NCBI RefSeq assembly: GCF_014698045.1
Contig: NZ_JACJSE010000002.1
Coordinates: forward strand, 434,001-498,000
Reading direction: 5' to 3'
From: Aulosira sp. FACHB-615
Lineage (GTDB): Bacteria; Cyanobacteriota; Cyanobacteriia; Cyanobacteriales; Nostocaceae
Length of the DNA stretch: 64,000 nt
The position numbers and the translations under genes were made by a program. The notes beneath the pieces are model-generated. The model searched no databases. It was given only the letters and a program-made list of their open reading frames with translations, and was not told the origin of the DNA. Of this stretch, positions 42,820 through 51,515 are shown in pieces. Positions within the stretch are counted from its first letter, which is position 1; each line of letters begins with the position of its first letter.

Positions 42820-44061
42820 ATGTTTACTTTAAATCGTTGGCAATCTAAAACTGCTGCAATCATGGCTTTGACCATTACTGCTGGCGCTGTCGCACCTTTT
42901 ATAACTGCTACACCTTCTTTAGCTCAAACTACTTTTACAGATGTTTCTTCTAATTATTGGGCAGCACAATTTATTCAAGAATTGTCACAACGGGGTGTAA
43001 TTGCAGGTTTTCCTGATGGTAGTTTCCGCCCAGAAGAAGCAGTCACCCGCGCTCAATTTGCCGCGATGGTGAATAAGGCTTTTGCAAAAGCACCACAACG
43101 ACAAGGAATCAACTTTGTAGATGTACCCAGCAATTTCTGGGCATCTAGCGCCATTCAGCAAGCTTATACCATTGGGTTCTTGTCTGGATATCCTGGAAAT
43201 CGTTTTGAGCCGAATCAAGCGATTCCTCGTCAACAGGTGTTAGTTTCCCTGGCTAATGGTTTGGAATATAACCCTAGTGGTAATGTGGAAAGCACTCTGC
43301 AATACTTCAATGATGCTTCAGGAATTGCGAGTTATGCCCGTAGTCCGATTGCGGCGGCGACAGAACAGCAAATTGTGGTCAACTATCCTAATGTTAAATT
43401 CCTCAGCCCAAATGCCACTGCAACACGCGCCCAAGTAGCAGCTTTTATTTACCAAGCCTTGGTGAGTTCTAATCAAGCTTCGGCAATTAACTCACCTTAT
43501 ATAGTTGCGTCTCAACCCACAACACCTACACCCGTCTCAATTACAATTCCCCAAGGAACTGTTATCCCTGTGAAGTATGACCAAGCGAAAAAAATCTTGG
43601 TAACTAAAGATGAGACTGCGCCTTTAACACTGACTGTTGACCAAAACGTAGTTACCCAAGATGGTACTGTGGTAATTCCGGCTGGTAGTCAAGTTGTTGG
43701 TCAACTCAAACCAGCCAAAGGCGGTTCGCAATTCGTAGGACAAAAACTAGTGTTAACCACAGGTCAGGAGTATCAAATTGCTGCTACTTCTGATGTGATT
43801 ACCAAAACCGAAACAGTCAACAAAGGTACTAGTACAAGAGCCATTATTACCAATACAGTCTTAGGTGCGGCGGCGGCGGCGGCGGTATCTGCGGTGACAG
43901 GCGATCGCGCGATCGCAACCGAAGAAGTTCTCGGTGGTGGGGCGATCGGTGGTTTAATTGGCTTGTTCTTCGGTCGCAACAGTGTTGATTTAATCGCCAT
44001 TAACCCCAACACAGATTTAGAAATGACCATTAATCAAAATCTGTTGGTGTCAGTGAGATAG
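42820..44061 (+). CDS. S-layer homology (SLH) domain envelope protein
   Basis: A 413-residue exported protein. The signal peptide ends near TPSLAQ (residue 36). Residues 37-220 contain SLH units: FTDVSSNYWAAQFIQELSQRG / FPDGSFRPEEAVTRAQFAAM, then FVDVPSNFWASSAIQQAYTI / YPGNRFEPNQAIPRQQVLVS, and a third diverged unit ending ATRAQVAAFIYQAL. A Thr/Pro linker follows (about 225-240). Residues 240-413 repeat the domain of the preceding gene (IPQGTVIPVKYDQAKKI, VVIPAGSQVVGQLKP, Gly/Ala-rich hydrophobic segment). SLH units bind cell-wall polymer, so this would anchor the shared domain at the wall. Confidence 0.88.
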   Translation: MFTLNRWQSKTAAIMALTITAGAVAPFITATPSLAQTTFTDVSSNYWAAQFIQELSQRGVIAGFPDGSFRPEEAVTRAQFAAMVNKAFAKAPQRQGINFVDVPSNFWASSAIQQAYTIGFLSGYPGNRFEPNQAIPRQQVLVSLANGLEYNPSGNVESTLQYFNDASGIASYARSPIAAATEQQIVVNYPNVKFLSPNATATRAQVAAFIYQALVSSNQASAINSPYIVASQPTTPTPVSITIPQGTVIPVKYDQAKKILVTKDETAPLTLTVDQNVVTQDGTVVIPAGSQVVGQLKPAKGGSQFVGQKLVLTTGQEYQIAATSDVITKTETVNKGTSTRAIITNTVLGAAAAAAVSAVTGDRAIATEEVLGGGAIGGLIGLFFGRNSVDLIAINPNTDLEMTINQNLLVSVR

Positions 44062-44139
44062 TGTGAAAGGCGCTAGGGGCTAGTGTAGAGTTTAGTCAAA
44101 GTTATGAAGGAGAAAATTTCCCATTTCATACTTCATACT

Positions 44140-45483
44140 TCACATTTCATACTTCATTTGACTAATTGGCAACCAAATAATAAATGTAGTTCCTGGTGCA
44201 TCGGATGATGCGATCGCGGTTGTAATTGCGGGGCTGAAAACTTCAATTTCACCTTGCATTTGCTCGATTAATTGTTTTGCGATCGCTAGTCCCAAGCCTG
44301 TACCGGGAATTTCTGTTTGGGCTTGTACACCCCGGTAATGTCTTTCACCCAAATGTGCTATGTCTTCTTGGGGGATTCCTGGCCCAGTATCACTAATAGC
44401 AACACCCAAAAAGCTATCTCTTGTTTGACCTACTTGGATGAAAATTTTGCCGCCTTTGGGTGTGTATTTCAAAGCATTATCAATAATGTTATTCAATACC
44501 TCTTGTAAGGCTTTAAGATTAACACGCACCAAAGGTAAGCTTTTCGGAATATCAGTTTTGATTTTCAGGTGTCGTTCTTGAGCGATCGCTTTGGCTGATA
44601 GTAATAATGGTGCTAATAAATCAGCTAAAGAGCAATCCGTGGCTTGTTCGCCTGTACCTGGCAATAATAAAATCGGTTTAGGTTCTGCTTGGACAGTTGC
44701 TTCTACAAACACTTCATTTTCTGGTAATGCCCTTGGTGCTACATCCAATTCTGACCAGTCAATAACTTGCTCAAATTGTTGCAATAATTCTTTGAGGCGA
44801 TCGCTTTCTCGGACAATACTCGCCCCTACTTCTCGGTTTGGGTCGCCTGGGCGCAGTCTTTTAAATAGCAATTTGCCAAAAGTCCGCAATGCTGTCAAGG
44901 GATTGCGAAATTGGTGCAGCAAGTTATCTAATAAATCTCGTTGCTGTTCTTGCAGAACTTGTTGTTGATGTAGCTGCTGTTGCAACCAAGCGCGACGCTG
45001 ATCTAAAACACAAGCGATCGCCAAAGTTTGAACTATCTTTTGAATTGTATTTTGCTCTTGTTGATTCCAAGCCCGGTCTTCTCTGCATGTTACCAGTAAT
45101 CCCATCATCACACCTTCATGAACTAAAGGCATAACAATCTGGTGTCCACTCAGCAAATACTCTTGTTGGAAATTAGGTTGTTCTGTATCAGTCGGAGATT
45201 CTGTAGCTGCGGTTAGTAACCTTTTTTGCTGTTGCGGTAGTAGCAAAATATTACTAATTTGCAACTGTTTGCGTGCTTTTACTTCCGTATTTTCTTCTTC
45301 AGGTGGTAATCCTGCGGTTTCTGGATAAACAACCACAGGAATAAGTTTCGCCTCAGTTGTTGGCGCTTCTACCAATTCTTGTGTTAAATACACCACACTT
45401 AAAGAAGCTCCCAAACCTTGGGCTAACAATGTTATTTGTTCTCGGCATAAAGCCACAAAATCTGAACTAGCAGACATTAACAT
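44140..45483 (-). CDS. hik2: Hik2/CSK-type sensor histidine kinase
   Basis: A 447-residue soluble histidine kinase. N-terminal GAF-like domain (about 5-165) starting SASSDFVALCREQITLLAQG with an early Cys. The H-box is LLHQFRNPLTALRTFGKLL near 189. The ATP-binding domain has LNNIIDNALKYTP (N box), ISDTGPGIP (G1) and GTGLGLAIAKQL (G2). The H-box and GAF start match what I recall of cyanobacterial Hik2, homologue of the chloroplast sensor kinase, which responds to plastoquinone redox state and salt. No response regulator is adjacent. The kinase class is certain; the Hik2 name is a confident guess. An ATG 6 bp downstream is an alternative start. Confidence 0.85.
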   Translation of the reverse strand: MLMSASSDFVALCREQITLLAQGLGASLSVVYLTQELVEAPTTEAKLIPVVVYPETAGLPPEEENTEVKARKQLQISNILLLPQQQKRLLTAATESPTDTEQPNFQQEYLLSGHQIVMPLVHEGVMMGLLVTCREDRAWNQQEQNTIQKIVQTLAIACVLDQRRAWLQQQLHQQQVLQEQQRDLLDNLLHQFRNPLTALRTFGKLLFKRLRPGDPNREVGASIVRESDRLKELLQQFEQVIDWSELDVAPRALPENEVFVEATVQAEPKPILLLPGTGEQATDCSLADLLAPLLLSAKAIAQERHLKIKTDIPKSLPLVRVNLKALQEVLNNIIDNALKYTPKGGKIFIQVGQTRDSFLGVAISDTGPGIPQEDIAHLGERHYRGVQAQTEIPGTGLGLAIAKQLIEQMQGEIEVFSPAITTAIASSDAPGTTFIIWLPISQMKYEM

Positions 45484-45968
45484 TTTTCATTTCTTGCTCA
45501 GGATCACAGGCTTTGAAGGAATTTTCGACAACAAAGAACTCAGAACTCAGGAGTCAGAATACAGAATCTACACTGAGTGTAACTGACAGGTGAATGACAG
45601 TGAAACTCCACATAAATCTAAGATTTGCTGGTTTACCCTTCAGGAAGGCTACATCTAGAATTAGTGGCAGGTCTGGTTCACTCATAATTAATTCTGACTC
45701 CTGAATACTGGCTCCTGAATTTTTCTTCAAGAATCTGCTTGATTCTAACTCTCTTTTTATCAAGCTTAACGAAAGCTTCTAAAATAATGGTACAAATAAA
45801 GAAATTGTGTACTTTACTAGTTGTGTGATTTATTTGCCTTCAGAAAAATTATTTTTATTGTATTAAAAGTTTATAAACTCTTGATTTTTTGAACTAGAAC
45901 TTTTATAATTACGACGGATTTTGTAGCTATCACTACAATCTAATAGCTTGAAAGAGGAGGAAAATAGG
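45484..45968. other. Divergent spacer upstream of the DUF3155 gene
   Basis: About 485 bp. It contains an inverted repeat of CAGGAGTCAGAAT (45548-45560) with ATTCTGACTCCTG (45691-45703) and a TACTGGCTCCTGAAT extension. The last 150 bp are AT-rich and probably carry the DUF3155 promoter. No gene recognised. Confidence 0.5.
45952..45960 (+). promoter_or_regulatory. Strong ribosome-binding site deciding a TTG start
   Basis: AGAGGAGG eight bases before TTG at 45969. It overlaps the earlier in-frame TTG (45948), which argues against that start. Confidence 0.7.
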
Positions 45969-46286
45969 TTGGCAAGGAGACGGAAACGGAAGAGTCGTCG
46001 TCGCCAGGAAGGACGGCGGATTTTAGAGCATGTGCCTCAATATAGCATCGAAAGCGGCGAAGAAAAACCTGTGACAGCAGCACGGAAATTCATTCAGGCT
46101 GAAGGGATCTTGCCACCAGCTCTGCTACTCGTAAAGCGCAATGAACACACAACAGACCGATATTTCTGGGCAGAAAAAGGTCTGTTTGGAGCTCAATACG
46201 TAGAAGAAAACCATTTCTTGTTTCCCAGCCTACGGACGTTAGAAGCTCCGGCTGGTTCAGAACCTGTGGCAGTAGCTGCACGTTGA
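45969..46286 (+). CDS. DUF3155 family protein (cyanobacterial)
   Basis: About 105 residues, starting with a very basic (L/M)ARRRKRKSRRRQEGRRIL stretch and continuing VPQYSIESGEEKPVTAARKF, LLVKRNEHTTDRYFWAEKG, LFGAQYVEENHFLFPSL. I recognise the DUF3155 pattern of cyanobacteria. The start is decided by the ribosome-binding site: AAGAGGAGG at 45952-45960 lies 8 bp before TTG 45969, so the upstream TTG at 45948 overlaps the site and is unlikely. The basic N-terminus may bind nucleic acid; function unknown. Confidence 0.8.
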   Translation: MARRRKRKSRRRQEGRRILEHVPQYSIESGEEKPVTAARKFIQAEGILPPALLLVKRNEHTTDRYFWAEKGLFGAQYVEENHFLFPSLRTLEAPAGSEPVAVAAR

Positions 46287-46687
46287 ACTTGAATTGGTAC
46301 TTTTACGTTGTTGAATGTGTTCTGAATATTCATTTAACTGGCAAAGTTGCTCAGTTTATGCAAAATTTTCAATTTTTTTTAAATTTGGGCCTGATTTGCC
46401 AGTAGAGGGTAGTCCAGGCAGTTGGACAAACAACTTGATTCAAGCCAATTTGGTTTGTATGAGTTGAATCATCAACTAATACACATCAGGGAGTGAGAAA
46501 GAGTGATTAAGAGCATCTAAAAGCAACAGTAGAGTTGTACTTTGCTTTGGAAGGCTACGTTACAAGATACATTTTTCTCTCAAACGTTTCGTTACAGAGA
46601 AAACTTACATCCCACAAATCCTCTTTCCTACTCCCTATTGTTTATTTCTTCTTTGTGAATCACTAGAAACAGCTTAAAAAACAAAAT
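46287..46687. other. Intergenic region, convergent genes, nothing recognised
   Basis: About 400 bp between the stops of the DUF3155 gene and the CCB1-like gene. A T-rich run at 46373-46385 lacks a strong stem. No RNA gene or ORF supported. Confidence 0.4.
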
Positions 46688-47221
46688 TTAATCACTCAGC
46701 TTTAAGTTGAGTGCCTTCTGTAACTCAATCAGTTCATCTCGATGGGCAGTTACAGTAATCTTACCCGGAGAGTTGGGTTCATCTTGATTAGCTTTTTGCA
46801 GATGAAGTAAGACTTTCTCGGTTCTTCCTGCTTTTTTCCAATAAAATAGACCGCTCAAAGGTGCTAACAGAATTATTCCCAGAAAAAAACTGCTTATGTT
46901 GGGCAGAAGCAGTGACAAAACAAAAGATAAACAAATTAAACCTACAGTTGCAAGTAGGGTTAAAAAAATTGCTAAAAATAAGCTGGGTTGGACAAAACCC
47001 TCAAATGTGACTTGATTTTGATCTCGGTCTACCTCTGCCACTCGGTAAGACCGGGAACGGAAATAATCCTGTAATTGAGGCATTAATACAGCTTCGTCCT
47101 GCTCAGATATTAGTTGAGCCGTTTCTGTGCGGTCTTTGGTAGCAGCACGAATAAAGAAAAACAACCCAACTAATAACAACAAGGTGAGCAGAAACGTAGA
47201 TGGCAGAATAGCAGTATCCAT
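46688..47221 (-). CDS. CCB1-like cytochrome b6f cofactor-assembly protein
   Basis: A 177-residue membrane protein: N-terminal hydrophobic segment (about 7-26), a soluble stretch with PQLQDYFRSRSYRVAEVDRD, NQVTFEGFVQPSLFLAIFLTLLA, two more hydrophobic segments (about 78-125) and a charged C-terminus (KITVTAHRDELIELQKALN). Length and the RSxxYRV...FEGFVxPSxFLA pattern fit the CCB1/DUF3529 family (cofactor assembly of complex C, heme c-i attachment to cytochrome b6). Assignment from memory of the family pattern; a generic membrane protein is the alternative. The PadR gene lies 52 bp upstream on the same strand. Confidence 0.65.
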   Translation of the reverse strand: MDTAILPSTFLLTLLLLVGLFFFIRAATKDRTETAQLISEQDEAVLMPQLQDYFRSRSYRVAEVDRDQNQVTFEGFVQPSLFLAIFLTLLATVGLICLSFVLSLLLPNISSFFLGIILLAPLSGLFYWKKAGRTEKVLLHLQKANQDEPNSPGKITVTAHRDELIELQKALNLKLSD

Positions 47222-47273
47222 AACTGATTGTTAGTGTTTAACGGGAGGAGATTTATTCATTATTAATTATTAG

Positions 47274-47621
47274 TTAATTTGTCCTCCCGTTGATGTACTC
47301 TTGCCAAAGACGTGTTAAATCCTGCGCTTGAACTTGCCATTCTGGAGAAACTTGGTACATCCGCCTCGGTCGTCCTCGTCCTTCGAGTTTCTTCCAATAC
47401 CCATTAATTGCCCTTTCGTCTTCCAGAAATTTGATCGCACTATAAAGCACGGTATCTGAAAGCCGATAGGTTGGATACTCAGTTTCTAAACGTTGAATTA
47501 ACTCGGTGCCGTAGGATTCACCTTGCAGTAAGACAGACAGTATGTAACAAATTGCTAGTTCCTGACAGAGGTAAGTTGGCGGAGGATTTTCAAAGAATTG
47601 ATATATATCCTCAAGTTTCAT
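47274..47621 (-). CDS. PadR family transcriptional regulator
   Basis: About 115 residues from ATG 47621 (the frame extends to 47666). Winged-helix PadR pattern: LAICYILSVLLQGESYGTEL, PTYRLSDTVLYSAIKFLEDE, GYWKKLEGRGRPRRMYQVS. PadR proteins repress transcription in response to ligands or stress. It is transcribed toward the CCB1-like gene 52 bp away, with which it may be co-transcribed. The N-terminal MKLEDIYQFF extension precedes the winged helix. Confidence 0.88.
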   Translation of the reverse strand: MKLEDIYQFFENPPPTYLCQELAICYILSVLLQGESYGTELIQRLETEYPTYRLSDTVLYSAIKFLEDERAINGYWKKLEGRGRPRRMYQVSPEWQVQAQDLTRLWQEYINGRTN

Positions 47622-48238
47622 GGTTGGTGAATGGCTAAAAAAATGCCCTAGTGTGGGGTTTATCATCCTTGTGTTCCGTATGTAGTACTACTAAAAGTAA
47701 GCATTCATACAGAGACACTAGGCAGGATTGTCAAAGCGTCAACGTAAAAAAAGTAAAACAAATATGCCCCACGCAGATAAAGTCATGGGATACAAGCGAA
47801 ACTCTAAGGAGTGTAAGATATACCCTCCTATTTAAGCTCTAGGCAGTGTGGTGAGGAGCAAGAAAGACAGAGGCATAGCCACTGTAATTGGTGTCAAATG
47901 ATGCCGAGCCGATTAGAACTGCATAAGCATAAAATGCCATCGAAGAAATTTTACAAGTAAAATGCGATTTTGTCTGTAAATTTTCTTTCATGACAAAGTT
48001 CTACTTGAGCTACTCATAGGTCATCTGGTAAGTGTGATAGTAATAAGACTTACGCACTAAGATGATCTGTGAAGAATGGGTGAAGGAGCTTCGCCGTGAG
48101 CGCCAGCCGAACGGTGTAAGGGTTTTGAATACATACACCCTGATACCCGTACACCCCAGACTCGCCCAAACCCTTGATTTTTGGTCTCACTGCGTAAGTC
48201 CTAAGCAAATCTAGCAAGTGCTAAGTATATTAATTAGT
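47622..48238. other. Intergenic region with a MITE-like element
   Basis: About 620 bp. 48046-48201 is a terminal-inverted-repeat element. 47740-47970 has a faint coding look (Cys/His-rich, CGEEQERQRHSHCNWC in one frame) but no start and multiple stops; possibly a degraded transposase or HNH-type fragment. No intact gene. Confidence 0.45.
48046..48201. mobile_element. MITE-like element with GACTTACGCA ends
   Basis: Left end GACTTACGCA (48047-48056) and right end TGCGTAAGTC (48191-48200) are perfect 10-bp inverted repeats, extended imperfectly inward. Interior has ACACCCTGATACCCGTACAC repeats and no ORF. The end sequence is common on cyanobacterial non-autonomous elements. Confidence 0.8.
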
Positions 48239-48799
48239 ATGTCGCAAAATTCCGATGCCCTGCGAGCGATCGCTCAAACATTCCGTCTCATAGGTTGGAT
48301 TAGTTTTTGGATTCAGCTAGTGCTAGGGGTAGTTTCCAGCATCATTGTGTTATTGTTTGCTATTTTCTCCCAAAGAGCCGGTAGCCCTAGTAATAATCCA
48401 GGGACTGGATTTGGAGTATTTCTGGCTGTCTGTGGGTTAATTGTGTTGGGTGCGGGTATTTATATTGCTTTTCGCTACACCAGAATTGGCAGACAACTAG
48501 AATCTTCAAATCCCAGTAATCGCCCACGCAAAATCGAAACTGTACAAGTATTACGCTTAGGCTTGTGGATAAATTTGATTGGGACTTTGGTAACACTTTT
48601 AGGAGCGCAGGCGATCGTTGGGACTTTGGTAGCTAGATCAATCTCTCCCCAAGCCATCACTACACAATTTTTTGATCCAACGCGGATTATTAGTGGTTTG
48701 GATATGTTGGTAGTTCAGGCAAACACTAACACCGTTTCCGCCCACTTTGCTGGATTAGTGGCATCGCTTTGGCTGATCAACCGCATCAACCGCCCATAA
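48239..48799 (+). CDS. DUF3611 family membrane protein
   Basis: About 186 residues from ATG 48239 (MSQNSDALRAIAQTFRLIGW). Four hydrophobic segments: about 18-42, 58-78, 108-130 and 160-178. The pattern FRLIGWISFWIQLVLGVVS, RYTRIGRQL, LGLWINLIGTLVTLLGAQA, and HFAGLVASLWLINRI is that of DUF3611, conserved in cyanobacteria and chloroplasts. Function unknown; probably thylakoid or plasma membrane. An upstream in-frame start (48218) is less likely. Confidence 0.8.
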   Translation: MSQNSDALRAIAQTFRLIGWISFWIQLVLGVVSSIIVLLFAIFSQRAGSPSNNPGTGFGVFLAVCGLIVLGAGIYIAFRYTRIGRQLESSNPSNRPRKIETVQVLRLGLWINLIGTLVTLLGAQAIVGTLVARSISPQAITTQFFDPTRIISGLDMLVVQANTNTVSAHFAGLVASLWLINRINRP

Positions 48800-48974
48800 C
48801 CTGATTTTCTTGGCTGATTAAAAATTTTCCTGTCAGTAAGCAAAAGTTTACGTTTAACTTTTCCGAAACCAACTTACACAAGCTTGTAACTTAGCATATA
48901 GTTGTAAAAAAACTTACTACTCATAAGTAGTATTAAAGCTTACTTGAGGATGAAATTTATCTTTTGAGGATATT

Positions 48975-49322
48975 ATGACAAATTCATTTGACCCCAGGAG
49001 AAATCAACCAAGACAAAATTTTGATCAGAGTGCTTGGAGATTTGGTGTACAAGTTGCTTTTAGTGCTGTGGTGTTGGGACTGTGTATTTTTCAATTGGTG
49101 TCAAAACCAAGTAATGATCAGAATACAGCACTCTACTGGGGTGGGGTGACTAGCGTTTTAGCATACTGGCTACCTTCCCCTGGGCAGAATAGGGATGATA
49201 AAGAGCAGATGACAATTAATACTAGAACATTTACAGCTACTGACAGTAACGGCCAAGTTGGTAACGATACCATTTTGGCTCAAACCAATTCCACAACTAT
49301 AACTACAGACTCTAAAAATTGA
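48975..49322 (+). CDS. Hypothetical protein with one or two membrane segments
   Basis: A 115-residue protein. The polar Asn/Gln/Arg-rich N-terminus precedes a hydrophobic segment (about 25-43, VQVAFSAVVLGLCIFQLV) and a weaker one (about 55-68, LYWGGVTSVLAYWLP). The C-terminal half is Thr/Asn-rich and soluble. The start is preceded by GAGGATATT. No family recognised. Confidence 0.6.
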   Translation: MTNSFDPRRNQPRQNFDQSAWRFGVQVAFSAVVLGLCIFQLVSKPSNDQNTALYWGGVTSVLAYWLPSPGQNRDDKEQMTINTRTFTATDSNGQVGNDTILAQTNSTTITTDSKN

Positions 49323-49420
49323 TATAGCAGATTACAGGTTACAGGTGAGAGGTTATAGGTTACAGTTTTATTGATCAGTTTTTGGGATTTAAATTCATAC
49401 TAAATCCTGTTGATCTCAAC

Positions 49421-49957
49421 TTAAGAAAGATAGTTGTCATCTTCAGAATTATTATCCCAATTAGAAACATTATTAGAACGATAGGCTTCGGTTTTGGTGC
49501 GGCGATTTTCCTGGCGTAAGGCTTCTCGTTCTCGTAATGTTAGCTGTGGTTTTTCGGTAATTGGTAAACGTTCTACTGTGCGCTTAGAGGATTTCTGACG
49601 CACAAAGGTCTTCCACGCAGTTTTTATCCCAACTGCAAAGCTACGAGTCCCAACTTGAAGATTTTGGGCTTGTTTTTTTGCACCATCAATGCTTTGATCA
49701 ACTTGTTGAACGACTTGACTAGCACTTTTGACACCTTCACTGACATCATTAGTTAAGTCAGTGATTTCGATACCAGTGGTGCGGATAGAATTTAAAGTAG
49801 GTGGTAACTCCCGCGATAGGGTATCAAACAACTTTTCGGCACTGCGGGCGGCGCGGGCTACTTCTAGCAATGCGGGTATGGCCGCCACTAAAACAGCAGT
49901 TAAGCTGGCGGCGACTAAGAGTAGGGACAGTCCCAACCAAAATAGGGGGTCAATCAC
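49421..49957 (-). CDS. DUF948-like membrane-anchored protein
   Basis: A 178-residue protein with one N-terminal hydrophobic segment (about 5-30), then a helical region (LLEVARAARSAEKLFDTLSR, GIEITDLTNDVSEGVKSASQ, VVQQVDQSID) resembling DUF948, and a basic/polar tail. It is the last of three co-directional genes (50781 to 49421); the YtxH gene stops 13 bp upstream of it. DUF948 and YtxH proteins are often neighbours and linked to envelope stress; direct function unknown. Confidence 0.75.
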   Translation of the reverse strand: MIDPLFWLGLSLLLVAASLTAVLVAAIPALLEVARAARSAEKLFDTLSRELPPTLNSIRTTGIEITDLTNDVSEGVKSASQVVQQVDQSIDGAKKQAQNLQVGTRSFAVGIKTAWKTFVRQKSSKRTVERLPITEKPQLTLREREALRQENRRTKTEAYRSNNVSNWDNNSEDDNYLS

Positions 49958-49969
49958 GGCTTATGCTAT

Positions 49970-50320
49970 CTATGAGCGTTCCAAAGGCTGGGGAATTGAA
50001 TCTGAGTCTTCTTCGGTTGTTTGCCGATGCAAAACTTGACTTTCGCGCTGACTAGCATCAATGCCAGCTGCGATCGCTTCTTTGAGTCTATCCAAAGTTT
50101 CATCCCAGTTACGTAATGCGTTAGCAGACAGACGATCTGCCTGAATTTGTACACTTGTTGATAAATCTTCCGCTAATTCTGGGATGGCATCAGCAGACTT
50201 TTTCAAAAGTTTACGAGTTTCGCGTCCTGTGCGCGGAGCAATTAGCAAACCGGTTAAAGCACCGATGGTTGCTCCTAGCATCATACCGCCAATAAAGACT
50301 CCAGAACGGTTATTAGACAT
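49970..50320 (-). CDS. YtxH domain protein
   Basis: About 116 residues from ATG 50320, preceded by a GGAGA site. MSNNRSGVFIGGMMLGATIGALTGLL is a glycine-zipper hydrophobic segment followed by IAPRTGRETRKLLKKSAD, the YtxH hallmark. The C-terminal region is amphipathic helical (AIPELAEDLSTSVQIQADRL). Middle gene of a three-gene membrane cluster. The in-frame extension to 50419 overlaps the upstream gene and looks non-coding. Confidence 0.85.
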   Translation of the reverse strand: MSNNRSGVFIGGMMLGATIGALTGLLIAPRTGRETRKLLKKSADAIPELAEDLSTSVQIQADRLSANALRNWDETLDRLKEAIAAGIDASQRESQVLHRQTTEEDSDSIPQPLERS

Positions 50321-50415
50321 CTGAGTTGTTTCTCTCCTTACACTTATTTTAGGTGGCTTGTTTCCTCTTGTATAACCAGAATGTTTTGATTGAGTTAATT
50401 TATCTTGACAATTGA

Positions 50416-50781
50416 TCAACGAGAAAGGTTGCTGTTGTTTATTCTGGTTTTGGGAACTGTCTTTGTTCTCCCGAAAGAATGAGATTGACGAATATAGCGT
50501 TTACTTAGTCGCTGTCCTAACAATAGCAGACTCACAATTTGCCGCACTTGCTGAAGTTGCAATTGTAGAGATTGATTTCCCAGTTTGAGGTTGCGGATAT
50601 TTTGCTGACTAATATCCAGATTTTGGGGTGCTTGGGACAGGAGATTCTGGCTACATTGTTGATATGCGGTTAACCTATCAGTTATCCATGCGATTCTTCC
50701 CTTAATTTGCCAGATTTGCCAAGCTACGTAGAACAGCAATAGGGAAATGAGAGTATTAATGATGACTACTACTGTAACCAT
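50416..50781 (-). CDS. Small membrane-anchored coiled-coil protein
   Basis: A 121-residue protein with one N-terminal transmembrane segment (VVVIINTLISLLLFYVAWQI) then a Gln/Leu-rich helix (LDISQQNIRNLKLGNQSLQLQ, QVRQIVSLLLLGQRL) and a basic tail. First gene of the cluster with YtxH and DUF948-like genes. No family recognised. Confidence 0.65.
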   Translation of the reverse strand: MVTVVVIINTLISLLLFYVAWQIWQIKGRIAWITDRLTAYQQCSQNLLSQAPQNLDISQQNIRNLKLGNQSLQLQLQQVRQIVSLLLLGQRLSKRYIRQSHSFGRTKTVPKTRINNSNLSR

Positions 50782-50871
50782 TGTTTACATACGTAAGAAT
50801 TTGATTGATGTTTGGGTCTGGTAGAAGTTGCGATCGCAGATAATAAAATTAATCTGATGGGCAAAATACCG

Positions 50872-51465
50872 ATGGAACCTCTCACCCTCAACATACCACC
50901 AGCAGTAGGTTTGACAGACGAGCAGTTTTATCAAATATGTCTAGCCAATGATGAATGGCGTATCGAACTCACTGCCGAAGGAGAATTAATTATTATGCCA
51001 CCAACTGGCGGCGAAAGTGGTATTAGAAATTCAGGATTGACAGCTAAACTTTACATTTGGAATGAACAAGCAAAGCTGGGAAAAGTGTTTGACTCTTCTA
51101 CAGAGTTTCGCTTACCAAATGGTGCGTATCGTTCGCCGGATGTTTCTTGGGTGAAGCAAGAACGCTGGGATGCACTAACCCCTGAACAAAAAAGACGCTT
51201 TCCGCCCATTTGCCCTGACTTTGTGATTGAACTGCGTTCTCAAACTGATTCTCTCAAAAAATTGCGGGATAAGATGCTGGAGTATCGAGATAATGGTGCT
51301 CGTTTGGGTTGGTTAATTGATCCGTTCACACCTTTAGTAGAAATTTATCGCCCTGGTATTGCAGTGGAAGTGATTAATTTTGCTGTTGAACAACCACCTA
51401 CATTGTCTGGTGAAGATGTCTTACCTGGGTTTGTTTTGTTGTTAACTACAATCCTCAATCCTTGA
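50872..51465 (+). CDS. Uma2 family nuclease-like protein, tandem copy 1
   Basis: About 197 residues from MEPLTLNIPPAVGLTDEQFY. Motifs: WRIELTAEGELIIMPPTGGE, FDSSTEFRLPNGAYRSPDVSWV, PDFVIELRSQTDSL, DNGARLGWLIDP. Start uncertain: ATGs at 50857 and 50872 are in frame; 50872 is chosen because the paralogue aligns from there. It is followed 50 bp later by a nearly identical gene. PD-(D/E)XK-like; role unknown. Confidence 0.87.
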   Translation: MEPLTLNIPPAVGLTDEQFYQICLANDEWRIELTAEGELIIMPPTGGESGIRNSGLTAKLYIWNEQAKLGKVFDSSTEFRLPNGAYRSPDVSWVKQERWDALTPEQKRRFPPICPDFVIELRSQTDSLKKLRDKMLEYRDNGARLGWLIDPFTPLVEIYRPGIAVEVINFAVEQPPTLSGEDVLPGFVLLLTTILNP

Positions 51466-51515
51466 ACGTTTGATGAACTTGTAATTCCTCATTAATTTTG
51501 ATGGACACAATATCG

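Noticed and set aside
47740..47970. Cys/His-rich reading (HSHCNWC) suggesting a transposase or HNH remnant
   Set aside because: No start codon, several stops, and no recognisable full domain; too weak to call a pseudogene.
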